The notes: a model not told the origin generated them from the sequence alone. A DNA stretch of 64,000 bases from Methanomassiliicoccales archaeon PtaU1.Bin124 (GCA_002067865.1 MVRC01000015.1:124001-188000), one strand, 5' to 3'; positions 36,689-45,926 are shown, counted from the stretch's first letter. Translations and numbers: made by a program.

Positions 36689-37714
36689 TTAATGCCTGTG
36701 GGCGGAGCCCTTCCTGGCCCTCATCAACGCCCACAGGTCGCTCATCACCGCGCTGGCGGTCTCGTACCGTCCGGCACCTCTGCCGGCCACGGTGATCTCC
36801 CCGGCCAGGTCTGTCTGGATGTGGAAGGTGTTGAGCGTGCCGCTGATGCTGAGCGGATGCCCCCTAGGAATGAGGCGAGGTGCGACCTCCACCCCTTTCT
36901 CGGTTATCTCCCCGATCAGTCGGACGACCTTCTTCTCCTGCGCGGCGAGGTTGACGGCGTCCAGGTTGATGCCCCGGATGCCTGTGCGCTCCACGTCATG
37001 GACCGTCACGTCCTTGTTCATGATGGCGTTGGCCAGGATGGCCACTTTGCAGGCCGAGTCGATGCCGTCGATGTCGTACGAAGGGTCGGTCTCGGCGAAC
37101 CCCATCTGCTGGGCCTCACGGAGGGCTGGCTCCCATGGCAGTCCTTCCGACTCCATGCGGCTGAGGATGAAATTGCAGGTGCCGTTCATGATGCCCCTGA
37201 TGGAGGAGATCCGCTCGCACTTGAGCAGTTCGCTGGCCAAGTTGATGACCGGCGTGGCCCCTCCCACGGACGCTTCGAAGCGCATCATGCAGCGGTTCTT
37301 CTGGGCCAGGCGGGATAGTTCACGGAACTTGAGGGCCAGCGGGCCCTTGTTCGATGTAACGATATCCTTTCCTGCGCTCAAGGCCGCACGGAAATGGTCC
37401 AGGCCCGGCCTGGCATCGACTATGTTCGTGGGTGTCATCTCCACCAGCACGTCATACTCGATCTCCGGCAGCATGTCCTTGATATCCTCTTTGCGCCGCT
37501 GCCCGATGACCCCTTTGTTGGTCTTCGCCTTGACCAGGTCGATAGGGTCCAGACCCTTCTTGTCGATGACATAGGTCTTGGAGTCGAAGGCGGCAACGAC
37601 GCGGAGATCGTCCCCGAACCCCTCCTGAAATAGGTTGTTCTTCAGATAGATGGACTCGGCCACACCCTGACCGACCGTCCCGAAACCGACTAGGACGACA
37701 TCCATTCTAATCAC
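36689..37714 (-). CDS. hom: Homoserine dehydrogenase
   Basis: 341 residues, the compact form without an ACT tail. NAD(P) site VGFGTVGQGVAESI, and catalytic segment GIMNGTCNFILSRM followed by EAQQMGFAETDPSYDIDGIDSACKVAILAN, characteristic of the family. Makes homoserine for threonine and methionine. The first 8 bp overlap the end of the ACT-domain gene, so the regulator-like domain is encoded separately upstream. Confidence 0.95.
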   Translation of the reverse strand: MIRMDVVLVGFGTVGQGVAESIYLKNNLFQEGFGDDLRVVAAFDSKTYVIDKKGLDPIDLVKAKTNKGVIGQRRKEDIKDMLPEIEYDVLVEMTPTNIVDARPGLDHFRAALSAGKDIVTSNKGPLALKFRELSRLAQKNRCMMRFEASVGGATPVINLASELLKCERISSIRGIMNGTCNFILSRMESEGLPWEPALREAQQMGFAETDPSYDIDGIDSACKVAILANAIMNKDVTVHDVERTGIRGINLDAVNLAAQEKKVVRLIGEITEKGVEVAPRLIPRGHPLSISGTLNTFHIQTDLAGEITVAGRGAGRYETASAVMSDLWALMRARKGSAHRH

Positions 37715-38201
37715 CGAACCCCCTTACGATCAGGAACCCGGCCTTCTTGGAGCGCTCCCTCATGAAGCGGTTGGCGAGCTTGATGGTCTCTTTCTTGCGG
37801 ACCTTGCCGGAGATGAGGGCGGCCCTCTCGTTCGACGATGAGATGGAATATCTGACATCGATGGACTCGACGTCGCCCAGCGCTTGGATGCCATCGGTGA
37901 TCCGCTTCATCTCGGCGGGGGAAACGTCACCTACGATGACATATTCCAGAGTGAACGTCTCGAAAAGCTGGTCGATCTTCAAAATGTCCACTCCCTTCTC
38001 CCGCCATTCGGAGAATATCTTGTCCAGCGTCTTCTCGTTGCTCACCTCGAAGGTGAGGTTGACGCCTATCCTGCCAGCGCTCACCTGGTCGTGGCTGTGC
38101 ACCACGCCCACGATGTTACCGTCGTTCTTCGACACTGGTTCCAACGCTCCGATGAGCTGACCCGGCACATCCTTGAGGCGCAGGTCCACGTTCACTCGCA
38201 C
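37707..38201 (-). CDS. ACT-domain amino-acid-binding regulator
   Basis: 164 residues from a GTG at 38201, behind GAGGGAAAAAA. A longer frame would reach into tRNA-Ser and is rejected. The N-terminal ACT domain (VNVDLRLKDVPGQLIGALEPVSKNDGNIVGVVHSHDQ) and a second beta-alpha-beta module (TLEYVIVGDVSPAEMKRITDGIQ) match the COG2150 type seen beside hom in archaea. It probably binds threonine or a related amino acid and controls the overlapping hom product. Confidence 0.85.
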   Translation of the reverse strand: MRVNVDLRLKDVPGQLIGALEPVSKNDGNIVGVVHSHDQVSAGRIGVNLTFEVSNEKTLDKIFSEWREKGVDILKIDQLFETFTLEYVIVGDVSPAEMKRITDGIQALGDVESIDVRYSISSSNERAALISGKVRKKETIKLANRFMRERSKKAGFLIVRGFGD

Positions 38202-38262
38202 TTTTTTCCCTCGGCTGCGGCAACGCGTTCCTAGGTAATCAAGCTCACGAAGGTAGAAGAAG

Positions 38263-38361
38263 CGCCGAGGGGGAGATTTGAACTCCCGAGTCCTTGCGGA
38301 CACAAGCTTGCTGGCGGATAAATTTCCAGGCTTGCGCCTTACCGGTCTGGGCCACCTCGGC
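38263..38361 (-). tRNA. tRNA-Ser (anticodon GGA) with a short intron
   Basis: Acceptor GCCGAGG/CCTCGGC with discriminator G, anticodon stem CAAGC/GCTTG, loop CTGGAA-A with anticodon GGA, long variable arm around GTCCGCAAGGAC (class II tRNA), T stem GGGAG/CTCCC. A 15-nt intron (ATTTATCCGCCAGCA) lies after position 37. It is close to the start of the ACT gene, which follows on the same strand. Confidence 0.93.
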
Positions 38362-38388
38362 TAGTGAGAGGCGCTATTGAATTCTTCC

Positions 38389-38398
38389 ATTTAACTTT
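38389..38398 (-). promoter_or_regulatory. TATA box of tRNA-Ser
   Basis: AAAGTTAAAT on the minus strand, 28-37 nt before the tRNA 5' end. Confidence 0.65.
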
Positions 38399-38442
38399 AA
38401 CGGTTTCCTGGCTGGCATTAGGAACTGAAGGATGGCCAGCTC

Positions 38443-39231
38443 TCATTGCTCCAATAGCGCATCTGACCCGTCCCTGACCGTAGGGCGGTTCCTTCTGGCC
38501 AAGTGCAGGGCATGACTGTCCGTTTCGATCACCTGCACGTCCTCATCGAAGTACTTGCACTTGCACAGGCGGTCCCCGCGAGGACCATATGCTTCCGACC
38601 CGCCAAAGAAAACCATGTTCAGCTGCGCGCCAACCTGGTTGACATAGATAGAATAGATCGTATTGTCAATGGCCCGAGCCGGCACCAGCCTTTCGAAGAA
38701 CTCTCTCGAGGTGTACGGCGATGCCGAGATTGTTAGGAGCGCCTCGGCCCCTGCCAGCGCATATGTCCTGGCGATCTCGCCATGGAACAGGTCGTAACAG
38801 ATATCGACGCCGAAACGGGTCTTGCCCAGTTGGAACATCTTTGGCTCGGTCCCTTTACCGAAATAGAGGCCTTCCTCGAACGGGCCGAAGGTGGCCGGGT
38901 AGAGCTTATCATACACCTGCACACCCTCATCTGGAGAGACCATGACGGCACTGTTGCGTAGAACACCAGGCAGTTCATCGTCCTTCCTGGCCATGCCGAA
39001 CAAGATGCCACACCCGTGCTCCTCGGCGACCTTCTCGACCTCTTCCACGGACCCATCCTCGATCCGTTCGGCCAGATTGAACACCCTGTCCCTGACCATA
39101 TAACCGGTGAGGTACAGCTCGCAGAAGACGAACAGGTCCGCTTCGGTGGAAGAGACGACCTGATGCATTCTATCCAGGTTCTTCTCCCTGTTCCCCAAAG
39201 CACATCGGACCTGGGCGAGCGCGATCTTCAT
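38443..39231 (-). CDS. Carbon-nitrogen hydrolase (nitrilase family)
   Basis: 262 residues with the complete Glu-Lys-Cys triad: E38 (FCELYLTGY), K109 (YDKLYPATFGPFEE) and C145 (VDICYDLF). Such enzymes hydrolyse amides or act as the glutaminase part of NAD synthetase. The divergent neighbour, 71 nt away, is NAD synthase of the ammonia type, so this protein may supply ammonia for it. This is inference. Confidence 0.9.
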   Translation of the reverse strand: MKIALAQVRCALGNREKNLDRMHQVVSSTEADLFVFCELYLTGYMVRDRVFNLAERIEDGSVEEVEKVAEEHGCGILFGMARKDDELPGVLRNSAVMVSPDEGVQVYDKLYPATFGPFEEGLYFGKGTEPKMFQLGKTRFGVDICYDLFHGEIARTYALAGAEALLTISASPYTSREFFERLVPARAIDNTIYSIYVNQVGAQLNMVFFGGSEAYGPRGDRLCKCKYFDEDVQVIETDSHALHLARRNRPTVRDGSDALLEQ

Positions 39232-39302
39232 GGGCCGCCACTAGGCCGGCCGGGCTAGTTCAATCTTTCGACGGCGGAAGGGATTAAACTCTTGGCGTCA
39301 TT

Positions 39303-40112
39303 ATGGAGGGTATGCGCCCCCAGTTGAAGCCTGATGCCGAACTTGTTCTGATCGAGTTCATTCGACAGAAGGTGGAGGAGAGCCATGGCAATGGCGTCGT
39401 GGTCGGCCTCAGCGGTGGGGTGGACTCCGCCCTGGTCACCAAGCTGTGCGTCATGGCCGTTGGGGCGGACAAGGTGTCCAACCTCTTCCTGCCATCCAGC
39501 ACGACCCCTCAGGTCGACAGAGATCATGTGAAGGAACTGGCAAAGCAGTTAGGGACGAAGTTGACGGAGATCGACATCACCCCTTTGGTCGAAGCGTATG
39601 AAAAGACACTCCCTGCCATGGCACGGAAGGAGCTGAAAGGAAATGTCATGGCCAGGGTGCGCATGACGGTGCTCTACCACTATGCCAAGATGAACTTCCA
39701 TCTGGTCATGGGGACCGGCAACAAGAGCGAGCTGCTGATGGGCTATTTCACCAAGTACGGGGACGGAGGCTGTGATTACCTGCCGATCGGCGACCTCTAT
39801 AAGACAGAGGTCTGGGAACTGGCCCGAAAGCTGCAGTTGCCTGATTTCGTGGTCGATAAGATACCTTCCGCAGGGCTGTGGGCCGGCCAGACGGACGAGG
39901 CCGAGATGGGGATTACATATAACGAGCTCGATCAGGTCCTGCTCGGCATGGAGCAATCCCTTTCACCCGAGGAGATCGTGAAAAGGACCGGTGTGAAGTT
40001 GTCGTTGGTGCAGATGGTCATGGTGAAGCATCTCACCTCGGTGCATAAGCGCAAGATGCCGCTCATCCCCAAGATCGGTCTCAGGACGATCGGTCTGGAT
40101 TGGCGGGAGTAA
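39303..40112 (+). CDS. nadE: NAD(+) synthase (ammonia-type)
   Basis: 269 residues. PP-loop SGGVDSAL (residues 37-44), GTGNKSELLMGYFTKYGDGGCDYLPIGDLYKT and PSAGLWAGQTDEAEMGITY are the NadE signature. No glutaminase part, so it uses ammonia or a separate amidase. Amidates deamido-NAD. An ATG three codons in (39312) is an alternative start. Its end overlaps the facing PH-domain gene by 32 bp. Confidence 0.95.
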   Translation: MEGMRPQLKPDAELVLIEFIRQKVEESHGNGVVVGLSGGVDSALVTKLCVMAVGADKVSNLFLPSSTTPQVDRDHVKELAKQLGTKLTEIDITPLVEAYEKTLPAMARKELKGNVMARVRMTVLYHYAKMNFHLVMGTGNKSELLMGYFTKYGDGGCDYLPIGDLYKTEVWELARKLQLPDFVVDKIPSAGLWAGQTDEAEMGITYNELDQVLLGMEQSLSPEEIVKRTGVKLSLVQMVMVKHLTSVHKRKMPLIPKIGLRTIGLDWRE

Positions 40113-40599
40113 TTCTGGACGTCAGGGCATTGAACATCCTTTCGGTCTCGATGCAGTCGAAGACGACCTTGTCCGCCGTCCGCCCGAAGGCCATCATGAA
40201 CCTCTGCGGTCCTTTCAATGTGACCATTATCAGGTCCGTCTGCCTGGTGGTCACGTAGATCGTCCTTCTCCCGATGGCCAGGTATGCCCCCGTCTTTCTA
40301 GGGCCATCATCCAGACGTTCCACGGACGAGATCGATGCCAGTGGTATCTTCGTCCTGAAGAATAGCCCCTGTGCCAAGGCCAGGTCCTTTTCGTCGATCA
40401 TGTGGAAGGTCATCATGGGGGCGAGACCATACAAGAAGACGATCGCGAAGCACAACAATCCGACCATGACCAAGGTCATGGCATCAGCGTCCATCAACAT
40501 GAAGAATGACATGATGATGGCGGACATTACGATGAGGAGGGAGATGGTCAGCACAAAACTGCCGCGTCGATATGCAAACCGCTCCTTCATCACGACCAC
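40081..40599 (-). CDS. Membrane protein with bacterial-type PH domain
   Basis: 172 residues: two N-terminal transmembrane helices (about 15-60), then a domain of alternating strands (FFRTKIPLASISSVERLD...GAYLAIGRRTIYVTTRQ) like bPH/YdbS-type domains. Ends Pro/Asn-rich. Function unknown. Confidence 0.65.
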   Translation of the reverse strand: MVVMKERFAYRRGSFVLTISLLIVMSAIIMSFFMLMDADAMTLVMVGLLCFAIVFLYGLAPMMTFHMIDEKDLALAQGLFFRTKIPLASISSVERLDDGPRKTGAYLAIGRRTIYVTTRQTDLIMVTLKGPQRFMMAFGRTADKVVFDCIETERMFNALTSRITPANPDRSS

Positions 40600-40655
40600 C
40601 AGAACGAGGTGAAGCTAGAAAATGATTGGGAAAAGGTTTCACGCGAGCGAGCTGG

Positions 40656-40928
40656 TCACTTCTTCTCATCTTCCTTTATCGGCTTGACGTCCTCGATCTT
40701 GTAGTTAGCGCTCTGTTCGCTGTCCGGACCATGCTTCAGGAAGTACATGGGAACGATGGCCAGCACACCAACGATCACCAGCGCGGCGATGATGAATATG
40801 GCCGCGACTATCAACGCCAGAATAAGCCAGGCGAAGAACGGGAGGTTGAGTATGAACAGCAGGACCAACGCGATCACACCGATACCGACCAAGATCAGTC
40901 CGAAAGTATCCTTTCCTCTTGATGCCAT
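40656..40928 (-). CDS. Small membrane protein with charged tail
   Basis: 90 residues from ATG 40928, two long hydrophobic helices then a charged tail ending IKEDEKK. The three codons upstream could also be used. It is transcribed with the AIM24 protein gene; the starts and ends are 10 nt apart. Function unknown. Confidence 0.6.
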   Translation of the reverse strand: MASRGKDTFGLILVGIGVIALVLLFILNLPFFAWLILALIVAAIFIIAALVIVGVLAIVPMYFLKHGPDSEQSANYKIEDVKPIKEDEKK

Positions 40929-40937
40929 TATTATCAC

Positions 40938-41624
40938 CTAACCCGATCCCGAACGAGGCAAGAATGGTACAAGCGAGCTTGCCAGCTTGCTCAGGGTCAT
41001 CGACTGCAATATGACCTTCCCCGGTCCGCGCAGGGTCGTTACGAACAGTCCTTCTCCGCCGAACAAGGCCGTCTTGATGCCCCCTATGCTCTGGATATCA
41101 TAAGTGACACTGCTCTCCCAGCCGACGACATGGGCCGTGGATACCTTCAGCATCTGATTTGGCTGGAGATTATACTCGATGAAATCCCCGCAGCCGTTGA
41201 TGAAGACCGTGCCCTCACCGGTGACGGATTGGATGATCAGGCCTTCCCCGCCGAACAAAGCAGCGCCAAGTTTTTTCTGGAATGCGATATCCAGATCAAC
41301 AGAGGCTTCAGCCACAAGGAATGCAGATTTCTGCAGCAGCCAATTCTTACCGCCGCGCAGGTCGATCGCCTGGACCTTACCTGGCACCTGACCGGCGAAT
41401 CCGATCAGACCTGGTCCGCCATCGGCATGGAAGTTGGTCACGAAGAACGATTCTCCCGATACCGCTCTTTTCAGACCCTTCAAAATGCCACCGCTGGCCT
41501 TAGCCTCCATGCGGACATTCCCGCTCATGTAGACCATGCTTCCGGCCTCAGAATACATCATCTCGCCGGGATTGAACTCGACGTTCACGAACTGCAGGTT
41601 GTCACCCGTGATGTTATACTTCAA
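40938..41624 (-). CDS. AIM24/TIGR00266-family protein
   Basis: 228 residues with the glycine-rich double-psi-like repeats of the family: FNPGEMMYSEAGSMVYMSGNVRMEAKA, GGEGLIIQSVTGEGTVFING and GGEGLFVTTLRGPGKVILQSM. Homologues are soluble, related to a yeast mitochondrial factor, with no known reaction. Confidence 0.88.
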   Translation of the reverse strand: MKYNITGDNLQFVNVEFNPGEMMYSEAGSMVYMSGNVRMEAKASGGILKGLKRAVSGESFFVTNFHADGGPGLIGFAGQVPGKVQAIDLRGGKNWLLQKSAFLVAEASVDLDIAFQKKLGAALFGGEGLIIQSVTGEGTVFINGCGDFIEYNLQPNQMLKVSTAHVVGWESSVTYDIQSIGGIKTALFGGEGLFVTTLRGPGKVILQSMTLSKLASSLVPFLPRSGSG

Positions 41625-41776
41625 AGGTCTATCCCCCGGAATTCACATTCATTCTCGGTATAATCGTTTTTCTGGACCATTCTCGCATTGTGAATCTCAC
41701 GCCTCTTGAGGAAAGAACTTATCGCAATGGAGGTGCACCATTCTAATGGACCTAATGTCATAGACCGTCCCAAAAT

Positions 41777-41786
41777 CTTTAATTAG
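41777..41786 (+). promoter_or_regulatory. TATA box of tRNA-Glu
   Basis: CTTTAATTAG, 27-36 nt before the tRNA 5' end, identical to the tRNA-Ala element. Confidence 0.75.
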
Positions 41787-41812
41787 AACCACCATGTTGA
41801 GGGCAACACAAC

Positions 41813-41888
41813 GGTCCCGTAGTGTAGTGGCCAATCATGAAGCCCTCTCGAGGCTTCGACTCGGGTTCAAATCCCGACGGGACCACCA
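41813..41888 (+). tRNA. tRNA-Glu (anticodon CTC)
   Basis: Acceptor GGTCCCG/CGGGACC, anticodon stem AAGCC/GGCTT with loop CTCTCGA (anticodon CTC), T stem TCGGG/CCCGA, discriminator A and encoded CCA (41886-41888). No intron. Confidence 0.95.
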
Positions 41889-42164
41889 CTTTCTCCTTCT
41901 TATCACTTCTAACTAAGATTAATGATTTCGCTGATATTCATCCATGGTCAATCAACTTAGGTTAAGAATGAACTACCAAATATTATTGGTTCCAGGTAAT
42001 CGAAGCAATAACATCTTTCTTTATTTTAAACCACGAGGGTATATCTAAGGGAACATTCTGAACGGGGCTATAATGGCTCCACCTTTCGACCTTTTTTTTC
42101 AACTGGCATCATCAACATCGATGGTCTGTGCAATCATCAAAAAAAGAAAGAAAAAAAGGTTTCT

Positions 42165-42998
42165 TCAGACCTTGGACATCTTCTTGGTCATGGTGTACGT
42201 CACCGGTATCAACATCAACGCCAGGGCGATCGCAAATGCCCACGACACATTGGCCACGATGTTGGTGACACCAGGGAACGTTGCGAAAATCGCTCCTGCG
42301 CCGATGATCAAGAAGATGGCATAGAGGACGAATTTCGCATATCCTGCCACATCTTTGAACTCGGCGTGGTCCTCGGAGATCGATCTGACCAATACATCGG
42401 TCAAGGATATACCCGCCCCGATTATTACGAAGCCGAGGATGAGCGGATAGACCGTAGATCCCGAGAGCAGCATCGTGTCGAAGGCCAAGAGCAGAATGAA
42501 TGCGATCAGGCCGATGAAGAGCAGGTTCTTCAGCATATCGGCGATCTCGACCTTGGCCTCAGGGAACATGGGGCGGATTATCTTCCCGATGAACGAGGCC
42601 AGGATGTCAACGAACACCACCCCAAGGATCAGGATGATAATGCCACCCAGTAATCTCGGCAGGTAGTCCGCCACTGAGGTAAGGTATCCTCCTACCGTTC
42701 CCCCGATGTTAAGGACCTGGATGGCCAATATCACCGAGATGATGATGATCAGGGCCTTGACGATCCCTCCGATAAGATCGGAAAGATCTAAACCGGACGC
42801 TCTAAATGCCTTTCCGGTCGAGCTCTGGTCAAAGGTCTTTTCGACCCCTACCTTTTCCACGATCTTGTTCACTGCCTTTCCCACGAACGATCCCACTATG
42901 TAGCCGATGATCAGGATGATGATCGCGGCTATTATTCCTGGGATCGCGTCTGCAATCTGTTGCAGGATGTCGTCTAGCATTGCATTGAAGTCAACCAT
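42165..42998 (-). CDS. Mechanosensitive-channel-like TM-helix repeat protein
   Basis: 277 residues, about six transmembrane helices. Two helix repeats: AAIIILIIGYIVGSFVGKAVNKIVEKVG and GIIILILGVVFVDILASFIGKIIRPMF, typical of the 'conserved TM helix' (CmpX/MscS-type) proteins that lack the MscS pore domain. Pro/Gly-containing helix-hinge. Probably osmotic or envelope related. Confidence 0.7.
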   Translation of the reverse strand: MVDFNAMLDDILQQIADAIPGIIAAIIILIIGYIVGSFVGKAVNKIVEKVGVEKTFDQSSTGKAFRASGLDLSDLIGGIVKALIIIISVILAIQVLNIGGTVGGYLTSVADYLPRLLGGIIILILGVVFVDILASFIGKIIRPMFPEAKVEIADMLKNLLFIGLIAFILLLAFDTMLLSGSTVYPLILGFVIIGAGISLTDVLVRSISEDHAEFKDVAGYAKFVLYAIFLIIGAGAIFATFPGVTNIVANVSWAFAIALALMLIPVTYTMTKKMSKV

Positions 42999-43169
42999 AT
43001 GCCTCCCCTCAGGAATAATAGCCGCATCTATAGCATATCATTTATGTTTAGAAAAAAATCAAATATTGAAGATTACAAATGAATATAGAAGACCAAAAAT
43101 AATTTAACATATTATAAAAAATATATCTCATCATATTGGGGATCGAGTAGGATCGGAGAGCACGGTCGC

Positions 43170-43919
43170 TCATCTGCGCAGCCTTGAATCGATCCTGCTG
43201 GCAAGATCTGGGTGGTCCTCGACCTTTCTACCTTTCCTATCATAGACCGCCCCTCCCTTCACGACCAGCTCACCGTCCACCAGGGACTTGATTGATTCCA
43301 TGAGCAGGTGCGCCTCCCGCTTCAGTTCCTCGGCCCTTACCGCCTTGACCAGTTCATCCCGGTCCTTGATCCTTGACCGTAGTCCTGCCAACGGGAAAGA
43401 ATCATAGGCCAGCGTTTCACCACGGTCGAGCTCTGCCGTGCATAGATGGACCGTCGAACCATAGCTTGGGTCGTTGTTTTCCACTACCTGGCCCACGATC
43501 TCCTCCCACGTGCCTTTGTAAGTATCGGGGAGGGCGGGATGCAGATTGATCAAGGTGTGATGGCGGCAGGTCTCCGGATCGATGATTAGCATATACCCTG
43601 CCAGGACGCCAAAGTCCATGTGATATTGGGATATGCGTTCCCTCAGCCCCTCCCCATACGCTTCCCTCCAGGTGGCCATGTCCTTCTCTTTGAGATCTGG
43701 TCTGAAGGTGTCAGAGGGGAATATGATGACCGGGATGCCCTCGTCCTTGGCGATATCGATCATGCGCTGGCGGTACTGATTGCCCTTCACGTCTCGGTTG
43801 ATGAAGATGAACGAAAGCTTAGCGTCGATCTCACCGCTCTTGATGCTGGCCATCATGGTCGAGAATAGATTGAAGGACCCAGGGCCTCTTGCTGTGGTGA
43901 ACCATCCTATCATCTTCAT
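43170..43919 (-). CDS. Formyltransferase-domain protein (PurN-like)
   Basis: 249 residues. The core has TLINLHPALPDTYKGTWEEIVGQVVENNDPSYGSTVHLCTAELDRGETL, which holds the HxP and late Asp typical of 10-formyl-THF-dependent glycinamide ribonucleotide transformylases. The N-terminal half is Rossmann-like but diverged, so PurN activity itself is uncertain. Single gene, AT-rich flanks. Confidence 0.75.
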   Translation of the reverse strand: MKMIGWFTTARGPGSFNLFSTMMASIKSGEIDAKLSFIFINRDVKGNQYRQRMIDIAKDEGIPVIIFPSDTFRPDLKEKDMATWREAYGEGLRERISQYHMDFGVLAGYMLIIDPETCRHHTLINLHPALPDTYKGTWEEIVGQVVENNDPSYGSTVHLCTAELDRGETLAYDSFPLAGLRSRIKDRDELVKAVRAEELKREAHLLMESIKSLVDGELVVKGGAVYDRKGRKVEDHPDLASRIDSRLRR

Positions 43920-44026
43920 GTCCTACGCCTGGACCCTTATCGGCTCTCCCCATAAATATCTTGATTGCAGAAATTGAAAATAAAAATACAAAATATATTA
44001 TAAAAGTGTTTAAAATAATATTGTTT

Positions 44027-44422
44027 TCAAAGATCCACCTTGACGAACGCCCTGCCATTCTTTATGAGATAATCTTTGATGGCCTCATGCAGTCCATCTG
44101 CAGCGAGGTTGGAACAATGCATCTTCTGTGGCGGCAATCCGTCCAGTGCGTCGGCCACATCCTTTCTGGAAATCCTCATTCCCTCTTCCAATGTCTTGCC
44201 CTTTGCCAGTTCTGTTATCATGCTCGAAGTCGCCAATGCCGCAGCACAACCGAACGTCTTGAACTTGACATCGACCAGTATGTCATCTTTGACCTTGATG
44301 TAAATGAACATCATATCCCCGCAAACGGGGTTCCCAACCTTTCCGATACCGTCTGCATCAGGGATCTCGCCCATGTTCCGGGGGTTGGCGAAATGGTCCA
44401 TCACTCGTTCGCTGTATGGCAT
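44027..44422 (-). CDS. nifU: Fe-S scaffold protein NifU/IscU-type
   Basis: 131 residues. Three scaffold cysteines: C34 (NPVCGD), C59 (TFGCAAA) and C103 (KMHCS), with the aspartate D36. Accepts sulfur from NifS and transfers Fe-S clusters to targets. The 22-bp overlap with nifS marks a single operon. Confidence 0.95.
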   Translation of the reverse strand: MPYSERVMDHFANPRNMGEIPDADGIGKVGNPVCGDMMFIYIKVKDDILVDVKFKTFGCAAALATSSMITELAKGKTLEEGMRISRKDVADALDGLPPQKMHCSNLAADGLHEAIKDYLIKNGRAFVKVDL

Positions 44423-45624
44423 TCCTCTTCCTCCTCGTTTCCCGTGATCTCATAATCGTCCCAGGATTTGATCGGGGACATCTCTCTCAGCTTACCGACC
44501 ACAGCGGGCAGTACCTGCAAAAAGCGGTCAGCCTCCTCCTGGGTGTTCAATCTGCTCAAGGTTATCCGAAGGGACCCATGCGTCCTCTCCTTCCGAATGC
44601 CAAGGGCAGTAAGAACATGGGATGGTTCCAAGCTCTTCGATGAACAAGCGGAGCCGGTGGAGGTGGCGAATCCTGCCATGTCCAGGTGCATCACCAGCGA
44701 TTCTCCCTCAATGAAGTCATAGCGCACATGGACGTTGTTGCACAGGCGCTTCTCCCTATGGCCGTTCAAGAACGAATCTGGGATATCCAGTGCACCGTTC
44801 ATGAGCTTATCCCGGATGGACCTCATCCGAGCCGTGTCGTTTTCCATTCGCGAAATCGCCAGCTCTATCGCCTTGCCCAGACCGACAATTCCTGGTATAT
44901 TCTCGGTCGATGGCCTCAGGCCACGTTCATGACCTCCCCCATATGTCAATGGCCTTAGCTGGACCCCTTTCTTCACATACAATGCCCCAACCCCCTTAGG
45001 TCCATGGAACTTATGAGCCGCCAGGGATAGCATGTCCACCCCATCTCGAACGACATCGATGGGCATCTTTCCTACTGACTGGACCGCGTCCGTATGGAAC
45101 AACGCCCCCTTTTCATGCGCTACCGCGGCCAGTTCGCGGATCGGCTGAATCGTCCCTATCTCATTATTGGCCATCATGATGCTAACAAGAATGGTCTCAT
45201 CGGTCATCGCATTCCGTAATGAGTCAGGTGATACGATCCCCTCGGGACCTACTGGAAGGTATGTGACACTGAACCCCTCCTTCTCAAGGAACTCGCAGGT
45301 GTGCAATATCGCGTGATGTTCGATGGCGCTGGTGATGATATGTCCACCTTTTTTGCGATTGGCAAAGGCAAAACCTTGCAAGGCAAGATTGTCCGATTCT
45401 GTTCCGCCGGACGTGAACAAGATTTCCTTAGGCGATGATCCCAATGCCTTGGCTACATTCTCCCTGGAATGCTCCATTGCCTCATAGGCGTCCATGCCGT
45501 AACGGTGAAGGCTGGATGCATTACCATATCTTTGCAGAAAATATGGGGTCATCTCCGTCATCACATCTGGGTCGACCGCAGTCGTGGCGCTGTTGTCAAA
45601 ATACACCACTTGTTCGGGCTTCAT
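44401..45624 (-). CDS. nifS: Cysteine desulfurase NifS/IscS-type
   Basis: 407 residues. PLP lysine in SLAAHKFHGPKG, early VYFDNSATTAVDP, and catalytic cysteine loop STGSACSSKSLEPSH. The C-terminal tail is acidic (EEEEC). Donates sulfur from cysteine to NifU. The gene is preceded by about 300 nt with a candidate structured RNA. Length normal. Confidence 0.95.
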   Translation of the reverse strand: MKPEQVVYFDNSATTAVDPDVMTEMTPYFLQRYGNASSLHRYGMDAYEAMEHSRENVAKALGSSPKEILFTSGGTESDNLALQGFAFANRKKGGHIITSAIEHHAILHTCEFLEKEGFSVTYLPVGPEGIVSPDSLRNAMTDETILVSIMMANNEIGTIQPIRELAAVAHEKGALFHTDAVQSVGKMPIDVVRDGVDMLSLAAHKFHGPKGVGALYVKKGVQLRPLTYGGGHERGLRPSTENIPGIVGLGKAIELAISRMENDTARMRSIRDKLMNGALDIPDSFLNGHREKRLCNNVHVRYDFIEGESLVMHLDMAGFATSTGSACSSKSLEPSHVLTALGIRKERTHGSLRITLSRLNTQEEADRFLQVLPAVVGKLREMSPIKSWDDYEITGNEEEEECHTANE

Positions 45625-45926
45625 GTTAACAATAGTGAAGATGTAACCATATTATTTGAATATTTTTAACTAAAGCCTTAAGAGTAGACGCAAAAAAGAT
45701 GCAACTTTTTTGAGGGGATGGCTGGTCTGGGAGGATCGATCCGAGCAACCTAGGAGATCGTCGTGGGGAATAATCAACGATCCAAAGACCAGCCATGGTT
45801 CATCTTGAATCTATGCCGTTTTACTTTTCTAGCTGAACCATGGTAACAATAGTTAAGATATATACTCTTTTGACTCTTTGATTCCGAATAGAATAACTAT
45901 TGTTAAAGAGCTAATAATTTTTAAAC
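45625..45926. other. Intergenic region between nifS and the FilR1-type regulator
   Basis: 302 nt without an ORF. It contains the structured RNA candidate at 45692-45796. The stretch 45835-45926 is AT-rich with CTTTTGACTCTTTGA repeats of short words, with no clear promoter. Confidence 0.5.
45692..45796 (-). ncRNA. Candidate structured RNA upstream of nifS
   Basis: ATGGCTGGTCT (45718-45728) and AGACCAGCCAT (45786-45796) are a perfect 11-bp inverted repeat, with a second inner pair GGATCG/CGATCC (45733-45738 with 45778-45783). On the minus strand the helix is followed by CCCCTC and a run ending in six Ts (45697-45692), so it could be a leader/attenuator of nifS-nifU or a separate small RNA. No known RNA family was recognised. 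Confidence 0.5.

Noticed and set aside
38202-38303. N-terminal extension of the ACT gene
   Set aside because: Reads through part of tRNA-Ser; the GTG at 38201 is the better start.
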